DNA from: Chenopodium formosanum
Taxonomy: Eukaryota; Streptophyta; Magnoliopsida; Caryophyllales; Amaranthaceae
NCBI GenBank assembly: GCA_024500155.1
Contig: CM044874.1
Coordinates: 40,432,384-40,496,383, forward strand
Direction of reading: 5' to 3'
Length of the DNA: 64,000 nucleotides
The notes below the pieces were generated by a model. That model did no database searches. It was not told where the DNA came from and saw only the letters and a program-made list of their open reading frames with translations. The translations under genes were made by a program, and so were the position numbers. Below are positions 1 through 11,604 of this stretch, piece after piece. Position 1 is the first letter of the stretch. Each line of letters opens with the position of its first letter.

Positions 1-385
1 TTCAAGCTAGTGGGATTAAAGCTTGAATTATTCCCTACAGGCGCGCACTTAAACTTTCAGAACAAACTATTTTCGCCTGATCGGGCGCACCACTTTTTGG
101 CCGACCTATTACTTTCTTTTCTTCCTCTTCTTTTCTCACTTTCTCCTTATTTCATCTTCTTCTTCATCACTTTCTCTCTCTAAAACCCCCATTTTCATAC
201 CTTCAAACTCTACTTCTTTTCAATATCTTCTCTAATTCTTCCATGAAAACTCAAAATTTTTTACATATTCTTAATCCTCTCATCTTTCCCTTCGATCTAC
301 ACTAAATTTCTACCACTTTCTCTCAAATTTTTCCAAAACCCTAAGAAAAAGAAAGCTTCAAATTCCACCATTTCTCATAAAAAAA

Positions 386-1956
386 ATGGACTCCAAAAGA
401 TCTAGAATCGTAAGGGGTGAAAGATCAAGGCAACAACAACCACCATTGGTTGACCCGGAGCTACAAATTTCGGGATGGAGCGAGGTGGTGATAACCTCAC
501 AAGAACAACGACAAAGGATGCTCAACCTCATCTCGAGGCAGGTAATTCCTACACGCTTTGTTCATCATTCTACACTTTCTAGATTAGGAATCGATAAACC
601 GGTAGAAAAATTGTTTAAGGGTATTGGAATGAGTGGTTTATTTCAATTGAATTATGATACTTAGGACTATCTAAATTTGGAATTTATTTCTAGTTTCAAT
701 GTGATAAAATCTAATGCTTTGATTACTCATGTCCAGTTCCATTTGCTTAATAATGATGTGAGATTGACTTTAAAAGAGTTTGGCAAATTATTTGAGTTGA
801 AATCGGATAGGCCTATTGAACCGTCCCAAGATAACATTGCCGTTGTCTATCAATCCCTCACGGGGGATGCTAATCTAAACCTCCAACATGCCAAGGGCAG
901 TTGGATACAACATCCTGTGCCAAAATTTTGGCAACGGTTTGTTGGCTTCACTATCTTTGGGAGGCATGAACTCGCCAAGGTAAGGAGAGGTGAACTAGAG
1001 TTGTTAGGGTCTTACATGATCCCTAGGAGTGACAAACTAAACATACCTCATAGAATAGCCCAGCACTTCCAACGGGCGGCCAACGCGACCGAGAGTGGTA
1101 GGTTTAGGGCCCATATATATATTTTGGCGGTTTAGTCACCCACATAGCGGTCGAGCACCTTAACTTTGTTCCTAACGACTTTAGGAAGGTAGTAGGCCCA
1201 ACTCTTATGGACTTACCCTACTTAGGTAGCCTCAACTGGATCAATGTCATAGGGGGTGAAACTTGGTGGGTAATCCAAAGGGAGTCGGGTAGAAGGGACA
1301 ATGCCTTTACGTTGCCTAACCCCGTTTTGACTAAGTTTGAGAAGGGTCAACCTTCCTACACCTTTGTTTTAGGTAACCAAGGTGAGGCTCAAGCGGCTCA
1401 CTAAGCACCACCTTCACCACAACCTCAATTTCACCCTCAACCACCACACCATCCCTACACTTATGACATCCCCACTTCTTCCACGAACTATAACATCTAC
1501 CCATACGCCCCTTATGACTTTTCGGCTTTTAGGAGCCAACTAGATAGGATTGAGATGGGGCAAGGGAGAGTGGAGGGTATGGTGCGAAACCTAGATACGA
1601 GAGTAGGGTCTCTAGATAGGAGGGTGGGGCAGGTGGAGAGAAACCTTAGGAGGGGTTTATACCCCATGTATGATGACTACGCACGTCGAGCGGCTATTCC
1701 CCCCGACTCACTTGTTCCCGATTGGTTTCAATATCCTCAAGGAGGATATTCAGACACAAGTGCCTTTGGTACCTATGTGGACTACTCTTCGGTCCACGGT
1801 TATGGGACCGATGCTCCTTTTGGTGGGCTTGGGGGGAATGTAGAACCTAACTATTTTGCAGGTGGTTTGGGTTACAGAGGTGGTGGTTCGAGCCATGGAG
1901 GAGCCGGTTCTAGCCATGGGGGAGACTATTCGAGGATGGATGAAGATGAGGAGTAG
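386..1956 (+). pseudogene. Athila ORF1-like protein, broken
   Basis: A retrotransposon reading frame resembling the plant Athila ORF1 / putative plant transposon protein group, of unknown molecular role. The N-terminal part includes ISRQVIPTRFVHHSTLSRLG and the segment TIFGRHELAKVRRGELELLG. Near the C-terminus (about 1540-1660) is a short heptad-like coiled coil with LDTRVGSLDRRVGQVERNL, followed by a Gly/Ser/Tyr-rich tail ending in acidic residues. It is broken by an in-frame TAG at 662-664, a frame change near 1125-1135 and an in-frame TAA at 1402-1404. The start at 386 follows a CT-rich leader. The parts align end to end in three pieces, so this is one decayed gene and not several small ones. 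Family assignment is by recognition, not by a search. Confidence 0.7.
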
Positions 1957-3604
1957 TTACTCTAGCTACAATCCCAAGTCAATGAGGGCATTGCTTGATT
2001 TGGCTTGGGGGGGGGGATCTTGTTTTGGGTACTTCTCTTCCTTTTCTCTATTTATTTGCTTTCTAGTATAGTTTTATTTGCTTTCTAGTGTAGCTTTCTT
2101 TATTGCTTTTCTATATTAAAAAAACAAAAAAAAAAAATCAAAAATACGTTCCAATGAATTATAAATCATGCTTCCCTGTGCCCCTTACTTGAGAAATTTT
2201 GTTTTAATTCTTGGTATATGATGATAAATATTGTGGATTAGTTGTTCATTATTTGAAGTTTGATTGCTTAGATTCCTTAACATGCGTCAATTTTGCTCAA
2301 CTACTTGTGAATATAGTGCTTGACTAGTTGATTTGGTTAGGAATGTGTGATAGTTTCTGGTATGTCAATGAATTTGAGTATTGATTTACAACTATAAGTA
2401 GTGTTTGTATGACTCATTATTATGCACATTGAGGAGGAGGAAGGCATTTGTTTTTTTAGGTAGCCTTTAGATGATTGTAGATACATTTGCTTCCTTCTTG
2501 CTACTCATGTTGTTGCCTTGACTTTTTGTTGTTTATTTAGCCATATTACAAGCCAATTTGCCCCATTGGTTACTAGTCCCTAGCTTGGCTTGGGGGAGCT
2601 ATTAGTGAGTGAGGCGAGGGAGTTTGTAGTGTGTTTATTATTTGCACAATTTGGGTGGGTTTTGAGAAGTTATTTTTTTTTTATCATGTTTATTTTGGAT
2701 GAGTTTGGAAGTTATATTTTCTTGAGAAAAAAATAAAGTATGATGTTATGAAAAAAAAAGAGAAGTTCAAGAAAAAGAAAGTGAAAAAAATAAGTGAATT
2801 TCAATAGAAAAAAAAAAAGCAAAAAGAAAAAAAAGGTGTTCAATGTTCAAATGTTTTAGTTGGAGGTTGATCAAAAGGGAAGAAAAATTGAGCTTCAATG
2901 AAAAATTCAAGTTTGGAAAATAAAATTGGTTTATTCACTCCAGTTCTTTATTATTATATTTTATGAGTGAAATTGTAAGAGTTGGGATTGTTTATATTGT
3001 TTGAAGTTGTTTTTGGTGGATTTTTGTTAGATTTGAGTTATGTAGGAGATGTTGATAATTGTTTATTTTGATCATGGGTTTTACTAGGATTTGCTCCCTT
3101 AAGCATAGCTTTTCTCTCACTTGTTCCCAAATGATTCCTACCCTTTACCCTAGCCTTACATTACAAGCTTTAAAGACTTTTCGACCTTTATGCATAAAGT
3201 TGTATAAATGTGAAAGTGTTTTTTATCAATGTAAAGAATGATTTGACATATTTCGAGTCGACTAGTAGGTTGAGCGTACATTGTTTTTATACACACGAGA
3301 GTGTGAGTTGGGAGGGCATTGTTCACATAAAGGGGTTGGTTGGAGAGCGATCGAGTACATCTTTTACTCACCACATAAATGACAGTTGAGTGTGTGAGCA
3401 CTAGTCTTTAATTCTATATGCTCTTGTGGTTTGCTCAATTTGACAATTGTTAGGAGGAAGGGTAATTGAATGGATTTGATTGATTGACTTTGAAGCATGT
3501 TTATTGGATTTACCTTAAATTGTTTGTGCTTGATTTTTACTTTTGGGGGTGAATCATATTATTTATTCATTTATGAGATCTTTGCTTAGGGACAAGCAAA
3601 GGTT
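1957..3604 (+). other. Non-coding tract of the Athila element
   Basis: No coding frame is supportable. The tract is AT-rich with A-runs (2120-2140, 2740-2840). It contains two extra copies of the purine motif that precedes the 3' LTR, at about 1999-2016 and 2585-2597. Long untranslated 3' regions are usual for Athila elements. Confidence 0.55.
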
Positions 3605-3618
3605 TGGCTTGGGGGAGT
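3605..3618 (+). other. Polypurine tract of the Athila element
   Basis: GGCTTGGGGGAG lies just before the LTR. This form of PPT is common in plant Gypsy elements and primes plus-strand DNA synthesis. Two similar motifs occur upstream at about 1999 and 2585. Confidence 0.6.
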
Positions 3619-3626
3619 TTTATATC

Positions 3627-5016
3627 TGTATTTTATATAGTATTTTACCCCCGTCCCTTGGTCATAATTAGTACTGTTTTTGGCTCTTTAGAGCCACTTT
3701 TATTACTAATTGGTGTTTTCTAGTGTTTTCGTGGTTTTAGTTGAGTTTTGTAGGAAATTGCACTTTTGGAGCATTTTCTCGGGTTTTCATGGATCAACTA
3801 CGGAGATTGGAGGAGCACGACCATCTTAGAAGCCCAAGGCCGGTTAGTCATCAAGCCGGTGATCAAGGGCTCGGTAATCGGGATACCGAGGTATTTGGAC
3901 CGAATGATCAAGACCCTAAGTGGATATCCAGATTGGGCCGAAGAAATAAGCCCAAGCAAAGTTCCAAGCCTCGAGGTGAAGCAAGGGCCCGATCGGGAAA
4001 GATTAGCTCGATTAGGCGTGGCGCGCGAGAGTTGTGCTGGTGCGTGGCCAAAGGCGCGCCTGTTTAGAAGAGTATGCAGAGAAAAAGGCGGGCCCGATCA
4101 GGCGGCCCTTCGCCCGATCAGGCGCGTGTTTTTACGAGATCTGATTAGTTTTAGGATTTGTTTTAGGGAGGTTTAAGTACGATTTTTGTACGTTATTTTA
4201 AGGACCTTCTTTTACTCTTTCTTAATTCCTTCTTAGATTGTCTCTCTCTACTAAGCTTTTAGATTAGTTTCTCTCTCATATACTTTGTTCTTAACTCTAT
4301 TCTTAATTCCAGATTTATTTGGTAACAATTTCTCTTCTTTTAATCTTAGTTATTTATTTTATTCCTTTGATCATGTCTTGTTTTATTACTTTGATTTGTT
4401 TAGATTTAATTATTTGTGAGTAGTTCTATTTCTAGGGTTTATGGGGATCCATAAATAATATGAAGGGGTAATTTATTATTGTTAATTGTCAATGCTAGAT
4501 TAATTTCCTATTGATTGATTTAATGCTATGTGACTAGATTTGCGCAGATCTTTTATGCATGAGTTTGACAATATTGATTCGAGATTCGACAGATGAGAAT
4601 TAATTTTTAGGTCTAGTTTCAATAGGCAGGTTAATTTATAAATGGTTAAGTCGAGATTCGAGAGATGGGATTTAATACCGGTAAATTAATTGTGTGATTG
4701 TAATACGTAGCGAAAGCCCTTTATAATCTGATTAAGTTATGCATTGATAATTGATTATTATGTTTTACCCTGGAATATTATTTATTGGTGAACCTATACC
4801 CTAGACCTTTTATATATTGTTTTCTCCTTATTCTTAATCTTCGTAGTTTAGTTTCCTTCGATTATAATATTTTGGTTACTTTATAATCTAGATTATTTTA
4901 ATTAATTAGGAATAGAAAGACTCGTTTCTCTTTGGATTCGACCCTACTTCCCTATCTACATTAGTTAGAGGATTTAGAAATTACTTTTGATTAGGTGATA
5001 CGACTATAGCCTGTCA
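3627..5016 (+). repeat. 3' LTR of the Athila element
   Basis: About 1390 bp from TGTATTTTATATAG to ATACGACTATAGCCTGTCA, with TG...CA ends. The ending, with 'ggattcgaccctacttccc' about 90 bp before it, is characteristic of Athila LTRs. The left boundary is less sure (3619-3627). The LTR carries the same cgcccgatcaggcg motif (4110-4125) that is seen inverted at about 75-90. The mate LTR is outside the window, so the TSD cannot be confirmed; 'atata' at 5017-5021 is the candidate. Confidence 0.65.
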
Positions 5017-6559
5017 ATATACGAACTCAATGATCATGAATGGAGTACATTACCTGCATTCCTAAAGTCATTAGGATTTATCTTAACTTTCTAGAATTAT
5101 CTAGAAGGTTTTTTTGAGTTCTAAAGGGATTAGGATTATAAATATAATTATTATTCATTTTTAAAAGATAAAGAATTTTACAACAGATAAGACAAGTGTT
5201 TTAAGATGATTAAATCTCATTTAATAAAAGATAAGTACGGACTTTGGCTAACCCAATTTAATTGGAAGACGGATTCCGTACTAATTTTATCGTACAACAT
5301 CTATTGCATCGGGATAGGTACATCACACCTCGATAGGCTTATCGCGATGCGATAGATCCATCGTGTCGCACTGTAATGGAACTTGTTTTACTCCGAGTCA
5401 AATTTTGACTCTTATTTGACCTTTTTCGGTCATTTTTCTATATAAGTAGGGATGATTTTCCCTGTTCTCAATTCACCGACAATCATCATCTATTCTCTCT
5501 CTTTAAGCTAAAGCTTATTCTTTGTCTCTCTCTTACTTTTCTAAGAATTTTCTACACCCTTTCATAAACACATATCACACATCCTCACGAGACTTAGAAG
5601 CACCTAATCAAGCTCGAAGTTGCCATAGAACTCGACGTGAATGGTTGATAGTTCTGAGGGTTTGGTCCCAAATCTTTATTTCAATTCTTTGATTATATTT
5701 ATTATTTAATATTTTCATTCAAGTTACTAGCGTGTGTATTGTTTTAATAGAAAGAGGTACAAGGCACCAAAGTAAGTAATTTAATTAGCTCTCCTTGTTC
5801 CTTTGATATAGAAATCATTCTTAGAATATTATTTTAATTCTTAGTATCGTGTTAGGATGTCTTTATTGATTTCTAGTACCATGTTAGGATAAAACTTTGA
5901 TTTTTATTGTTTAGTGACATGCTAGGATTTGTTATTAATCATCTTGGTATCATGCCTAGGATCTTGATAACATTATTATGCTTTGATGAGATTGTTACGA
6001 TGATGATGATTTGTGGAGTTAATATTGTCAATATTATATGTTGCTTGATATTATTATTGTTATTGTTTGATCACGTCCTCTCTTGTAGGTTTAGAGAATT
6101 TGTACTTGAAATTACGCCTATTAAGATAATTTATAATTTGATTTAGGATTATATGATTTTAATTCAATTGATCGTCAATAATAGCCTTACTTGTGCATTA
6201 AGAATCAACCAACATAGATTAAACGGGTTTAGGATTAATATATTGATTGTATGTTAATCGAAAAGCACACATGAATGTGAGAAAAACAAAGTAAAGGCCT
6301 ATTTAAGGCAGGTTATATCTCTTTTAGGTTGTATTCGTACTATCATCCCCGAATATCCAGTCATGGTTCAGGATCACTATGGCGTTAACGATCTCAGTGA
6401 TCGTGAAGGGGTGTAACCTTCGCCTCATGCACGATTTAGAAGTTCCTAAAACTTGTTAGAGACTCTTTTGCTCTAGCTTCCTTCCCTTTGGACGCCACCA
6501 TGCTTAAGTGCATGATCAGAGTAGGGCTCAAAGTTGGGTAACTTGGAATATTCCCAACA
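5017..6559 (+). repeat. 5' LTR of the Ogre/Tat element, 5'-truncated (copy A)
   Basis: Matches copy B (14747-15191 plus 19282-20369) and ends TTCCCAACA directly before the PBS. About the first 350 bp are missing because the Athila element interrupts it. It contains a TATA-like stretch (CTATATAAGTAGGG, about 5439) followed by a CT-rich segment (5490-5580), a plausible promoter and transcript start. ATCGCG-type palindromic motifs lie at 5310-5380. Confidence 0.75.
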
Positions 6560-6565
6560 ATTTTT

Positions 6566-6583
6566 TTGCGACTCCACTAGGGA
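6566..6583 (+). other. Primer binding site of the Ogre/Tat element
   Basis: TTGCGACTCCACTAGGGA begins six bases after the LTR end. It resembles the tRNA-Arg-type PBS known for Ogre elements (a ...GCGACTC...GGGGA pattern). This fixes the LTR end and the element's orientation. Confidence 0.6.
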
Positions 6584-8297
6584 GGTTTTCTATTTAAGTT
6601 CCTAAAAAATTTTTTGGCAATGATTTAGAATGAGTGGATGAGACTTGAAACGTTCTAAAGATTCATTTACGTAATTTTGATTAACATTGTTGCATAAGCA
6701 TAGAAAGATCTACATTGGAAAGACCATCTGTAATGCGTAAAAAACATAGGATTTTTACACGTAGAAAGTTAAGGAAATATCTTTCACAACTAGGATAAAT
6801 AAAAAACACAACAAAAATTGAAAAATCCCGAGAACAAAGAACGCTGCTGGAGCATGTAAAAACTGTTGCGAGACAACAATGTTCATCGCTGTGCAATGGC
6901 TTTATCGCAACGCGATGGTTTCATCGCGGCGCGATAGAGTCATCGTTGTGCGATGAACCCTATTTTTTCGCTCCGAGGTCTTCCAATACCGAGCCAGAAT
7001 TTTGCCTTCTTTTTTTTTTACCGATACTAATTGGCTGGATTTACTTCCTGATTAACTTTTTCCTTCTTTTCCAAAACTCATATATGTTGTACATGTGGCT
7101 TTTGCCCTTGGGAATTCACTATCCATCTACCCAATCAAATGCCCCATGCAACGAAGGGTACACCCGAGTTTGTGAATTCACCAAACTATGGAAGCAAGTT
7201 TAACTTGCGGGGTCCCATTTATACACGCCAAACCTTCCAAAGGTAAGGCTTCTGTGCGATGCATATGGACTCATAACTATGGACCCTTTTATTACTACTA
7301 TAATTCTTAAAATGTAATTACAGAACTAGAGCCATTTTTAGGATGCAAACTCATTGCATCATATTGTGACTACTTGACTACTTGTGCATCTCTTTCTTGT
7401 GCATAAACTATGCGTGATTAAACTAATCATTTGTTTGACTTGTGATTGAACAATAAGTCTTAATAAACTGATTCAATGACTAAAGGACTTTCCTTAATTA
7501 ATTAATTTGGATCATTAAAGTTTAATAATATTCAACTTAGCACGACTATAGGCTAACCCTTTTCGAGAAGAACACTAAAAACAAGTTAAAGCTAATGCTT
7601 CAATATTGACGCGAAGGTTTTTCTTATGACGCGAAGCATCAATTTCCATTGTGACACGATAGTGATATCGCGCAACAATGGTTCTGACGCGACACGACAG
7701 TGCCATTGATCACGCGATGGTCCAGTTTTCTACTCAGGTCTTCGCGTCAAGTCTAATTTATTAATTAATTAGTAACCGAGGTAATCACGTGGTCATTTAT
7801 TGAGTCTAGTCACCTAATCTCATGGTCTTACACAAGTGTTAATAAACATGTAACTTTCACTCACTAATCAATAGCACACACTTTATATATATGTCACCAT
7901 GACCATGTCTTAGATCCATGCATGAGCCGTATTTTCCGTCATTTAATTTTGTTGAGGGTCCATTCTATTTCTGAATTATTCTATATCTTTCCATCTACAT
8001 CATCTTTCCATACATTACATATCTCACATTCTCCGTCTTAAAACAATTTCTACATTCACATTCCTTCATCTTAATTTCATGCTTTCTCCACACATATCAT
8101 TCGCCTAAAACACCACGATATTCTCCCATCTATGCATGTTGAATCGAGTTTGATTCAAATAATTAACGATAAGTATCCTTGACTTCCCTTTATACAGCAC
8201 TTGGTCAAGGAGAGAATGACATTTAATCAAGGACAACACTTTCGTCCAAGTACTACTTTTTGACAAACCCATTCGGCGCAGAAAAAGGTTTGTGATA
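6584..8297 (+). other. Leader of the Ogre/Tat element, non-coding
   Basis: No supportable gene. It holds two clusters of palindromic ATCGCG/GCGATGG motifs (6890-6955 and 7605-7725) like those in the LTRs, and otherwise AT-rich sequence. Confidence 0.5.
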
Positions 8298-9420
8298 ATG
8301 GCTACCCAACAAGAAGTTGATGAAATCGAGAACAACATCAATGGACTTACCAAAATGATTAAGAATCTCGCTCTCCAAGTCAATGACCCTAGTAGACAAC
8401 TACAACTTAATACTATCAAGCGCATGGAGGAGAGCCTCAACTAAATGTCCAATGATTACAATTTTTATGGGATTAGCTCACAAGGGGTCTCATTGAACAA
8501 GGAACTTCTTCCGCAAAATTTCAATGCTAGTGAAATCTGTAAAATCAAAACAACTGTCAATCCTTATCTTCATTTAAGAGCTTTGAGACTATAATGAACA
8601 TTAAGGCAATTGATAAGAGTGTCTTTCCCACACTTTTCCCACTATCTCTTCAAACCGTTTGTCAACAATGGTTTATCTCCTTAAATAAGGAAAAAATTGC
8701 TTATTGGGAAACCATTACAAATGCTTTCATAGATAGGTATAAGTGCAACGTCCAAGTTAAAATTGACCATAAGGAACTTGAGTGTTAAAACGGAAATAGG
8801 ATGAAGGTTTCAACACATTTCACAATAGATGGAAAGAAACTTCCACTAGGATGATTGATGTTCCAAATGAGAAAGAATCTGTAACGATGTTCATTACGAA
8901 TCTCCAAGACAAATTTCAAAAGCACTTGAAATATCAATGCAACATAAATACTTTCAAAGCCAATTAAAACATAGGTATTGACATTGAAGATGGCCTTGCA
9001 AAATAGAAAGCTGCTAACAATAGTAACAATAGTGGCCGGAAAGGAAAGAAGAATAACAATTCTTGTTCTTCTGAAAACACCTACTCTAGTAACAATGTTA
9101 GTACCTTTGACCTTAATGATTTCTTAGCCATGGATAATCAAGGACCTAAAAAGCAACTAAGGAAAGAGTTCACCCCTATTGGGATGAGCTACGATACCGC
9201 CTTTGATCGCCTTCATACCAAGAGACTTATCACTCCTATTGGACCTATTCAAGATCCCGCACCTTAGAAGAGGTTGCCTAGTTGGAATCCAAATGCACAC
9301 GTCAAGTACCATCAAGGTAGGGGTCATACTACCGACAATTTTTTGAAAGCTAAAAGAGGTCATCCAATATTTAATGGATAATAACAAGCTTCACATTCCT
9401 CCTATTGGCAAGAAGACCAA
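8298..9420 (+). pseudogene. Ogre/Tat gag, decayed
   Basis: Remnant of the capsid-type Gag protein. The start at 8298 opens MATQQEVDEIENNINGLTKM, stops at TAA 8442-8444 and continues in the same frame to 8591. After a frame change, the core segment (8594-8788) shows the hallmark WE-TI--AFIDRYK pattern of retrotransposon gag. After another shift it resumes (about 8790-8970) with a KW--TS-RMIDVP type segment. The end (9175-9390) contains YHQGRGHTTDNF, which matches the degenerate zinc-knuckle-like motif at the end of Ogre/Tat Gag with its cysteines lost. There are at least five stops or shifts. No pol follows. Confidence 0.65.
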
Positions 9421-9642
9421 GTGATGAAAAGCACAAAGCACGAGGCGGGTTTTGATGGCAAGATTTTATGATTTCTTTTCTTTTTTTATTTCTCTTTCCC
9501 CAATAAGTCTAGCATAGGCACCCACTATCTTTTACTAGGAATTATTTCATGAGTTTGAGTTTGACACCCTTTTTTTAAAATAAAAAAAATAATAAGATGA
9601 GCATTTATTTCTTTACATTTGCTCATTAAATTGCATTTAAAA

Positions 9643-9674
<32 letters not shown>

Positions 9675-10153
9675 AAACTATGTCGAACTAAGCATAAGGT
9701 ATACCAATGATTTGAGGTACCCCTTGTAGCCACATCATATCACCTTCACCTTTTCAAATATTTAATTCCTTTCTTGATGAGCCACTTTGAGCTTCGTTTG
9801 ACGATTGACCTTTCTTTTTTCAACCCACATCTACTCAAACTTGGGATGGGATGATGTACAACTTATACAATTTCTTCACACAAAAACTCGAGTGATTTTT
9901 ACCAACAAGTTTCAAAAGTTCAAAAAAGAAAATACAATAAAGTGTGCAAAAAGGGCAAGTATTCCAATGTCGTTGATATGAACATATCTTTGATATGAAC
10001 ACGTCCCAAGTGCTTGGTACCGTGCCTGAGAAACATGAATGCCAAGTGAGTGATAGACCGCATGATTGGGATTACACACACTTATATATTAAAAAAGGAT
10101 TAAAAAAAAAGGAATTAAAACATAATAAGAAAAATTAAAAAAATAAAAAAAGA
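9421..10153 (+). other. Non-coding Ogre/Tat interior
   Basis: No coding signal. It includes an A-run of about 30 bases (9642-9673) and other A-rich stretches that could mimic poly(A) tails. Confidence 0.4.
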
Positions 10154-11604
10154 GGAAAAATTGCTAAAAATAATACAACCTTTGGCCTTTTTTTTTTTAT
10201 AAATAATACAACCTTTTGATTATACCTGAATATTACAACCTTTAGAGGATTTTAACTTTAAACATGACAAAAAACTTGTAACTTGTTAAACCGATTGTAC
10301 ATGACATGTGTCATCATATAATTGGCATAAATTATAATTTATTTAAAAAATAAATAATTTTAGATTTTTAATTTATGATAAAATTGTTTAACAATTAATT
10401 AATTCCTAATTAATACATTAATTATGATTTAGTATTTTTGGCAATTTAGAAAGAAAAAAAATACCACATCAATCTCCTTCCCCTACAACCCAGCCACCAC
10501 TATCTTCAATGAATAGCCTTCTAATCTTGCTTCAAAAAAACCACCCAGCCACCGCTTCTTCCACCACCAAGCCCTCTCCCTGCTCCCCCCTCCCCACACG
10601 CAGCAACTCACCAGCGACGCTGCAGCTAGCGCCCAGATTTTCCACCGTCGATCGACCGACGCACCCTCTCCCCGTTTCCCATTACCATGACCTCCCCCCT
10701 TCCCCCGTCGCACCACAATACAAGGCCAAACATGAACCCAAGCAGGCACAACAGCTTTCGGCAATGGTTGTTGCAAGTCGGAGACAATTGTTGCTATCCC
10801 GAATCACCTCAGGTCGGATGAAATCAATTTTCGGCAAAGATTGTTGTTGCCCCTAATCACCTCAGGCTAAAAGCAGTGGTGGAGATCGGGAAATGGACGC
10901 CGACCGTACGGGATTAGGGAGATCGGGGTAAGGGGGAAAAGGAGGTCGAGGTAAAGGGAAAGAGAGAGGGGTAGGTCAGCTGGCGATAGGGGAGCTTGGC
11001 GTCTACCTTATGCTATGTTTGGATAACAAATTAGAAGGTAAATGGAAGAGAGGAAAATAGGAGGAAGGGGAAAGAAGGGAAAGTGGAGGAAATGATGAGC
11101 TCCATTTTCCCTCCAAATCACTCCAATTTTGAAGGGATGGTCTTTATTAAAGGAGGAGGGAAAATGGATCCCTCCCTCCCCCAAAATATTATTCAAACAA
11201 GGAAGTTTGTCTCCCTCCCTTCCCTTCCTTTCCTTCCATTTTTTGTTATCCAAACATAGCCTTATGGTTGTCAGAGGAGTTGCTGCGCGCGGGGGGGGGG
11301 GGGGGGGGGGGGAAGGAGTTTGGTGGGTAGTGGAAGAAGTAGTGGCCAACTACTGTTTTTTTTTTTTTTTTGTTATTAGTATTAATAATAATCATAATTT
11401 AATAATAATATTAACATTAATTAATTAACCAAACCAATAAAACGACAACATGTGTTGCGATAACCTGTAAAAACAGGTTACCAAACATTTATGTCTTGTT
11501 TAAAATTAACACACCCTAAAGGTTGTATTATTCAGGTATCATCCAAAGGTTGTATTACTTTAAAAAAAACCGGCCAAAGTTATATTATTTTTAGCAATTT
11601 TTCC
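10154..11604. mobile_element. Non-autonomous MULE (copy 1) inside the Ogre/Tat interior
   Basis: Terminal inverted repeats (TIRs) of about 30 bp, GGAAAAATTGCTAAAAATAA at both ends, continue as near matches up to GGCC. The flanks are A-rich (10145-10153 and 11605-11613), giving an ambiguous 9-bp TSD. The interior is C-rich on the left (10480-10720) and G-rich on the right (10870-11330), with a run of 22 G at 11291-11312. Apparent ORFs on both strands are composition artefacts. It shares ends and the GTAACCTGTAAAACAGG-type motif with the MULE at 22971-24022. A Tourist MITE is nested at 11011-11261. Confidence 0.7.
11011..11261. mobile_element. Tourist/Harbinger-like MITE nested in the MULE
   Basis: 251 bp with TIR (T/G)GCTATGTTTGGATAACAAA at both ends and the 3-bp TSD TTA (11008-11010, 11262-11264). 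The arms (GGAAG-rich left, CTTCC-rich right) nearly pair along the whole length, so it is close to a palindrome. Confidence 0.75.

Larger units (their letters stand above)
1..5016 (+). mobile_element. Athila-type Ty3/Gypsy retrotransposon, 3' part
   Basis: The right-hand part of a Gypsy element of the Athila group; its left part lies outside the window. The order is a pyrimidine-rich leader (about 110-330), a decayed Athila ORF1-like frame (386-1956), a 1.6 kb non-coding tract, a purine tract at 3605-3616 and a 3' LTR ending at 5016. The sequence to the right resumes an Ogre/Tat LTR in mid-length: bases from about 5018 match the sequence from about 14747. I infer that this element inserted into that LTR. 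Gag, RT and integrase are not in the window, so I cannot tell whether the full copy was autonomous. Confidence 0.75.

Noticed and set aside
10483..11428. ORFs of 97-115 codons
   Set aside because: Composition artefacts of the C-rich/G-rich MULE interior and the nested MITE; no domain and both strands equally open.
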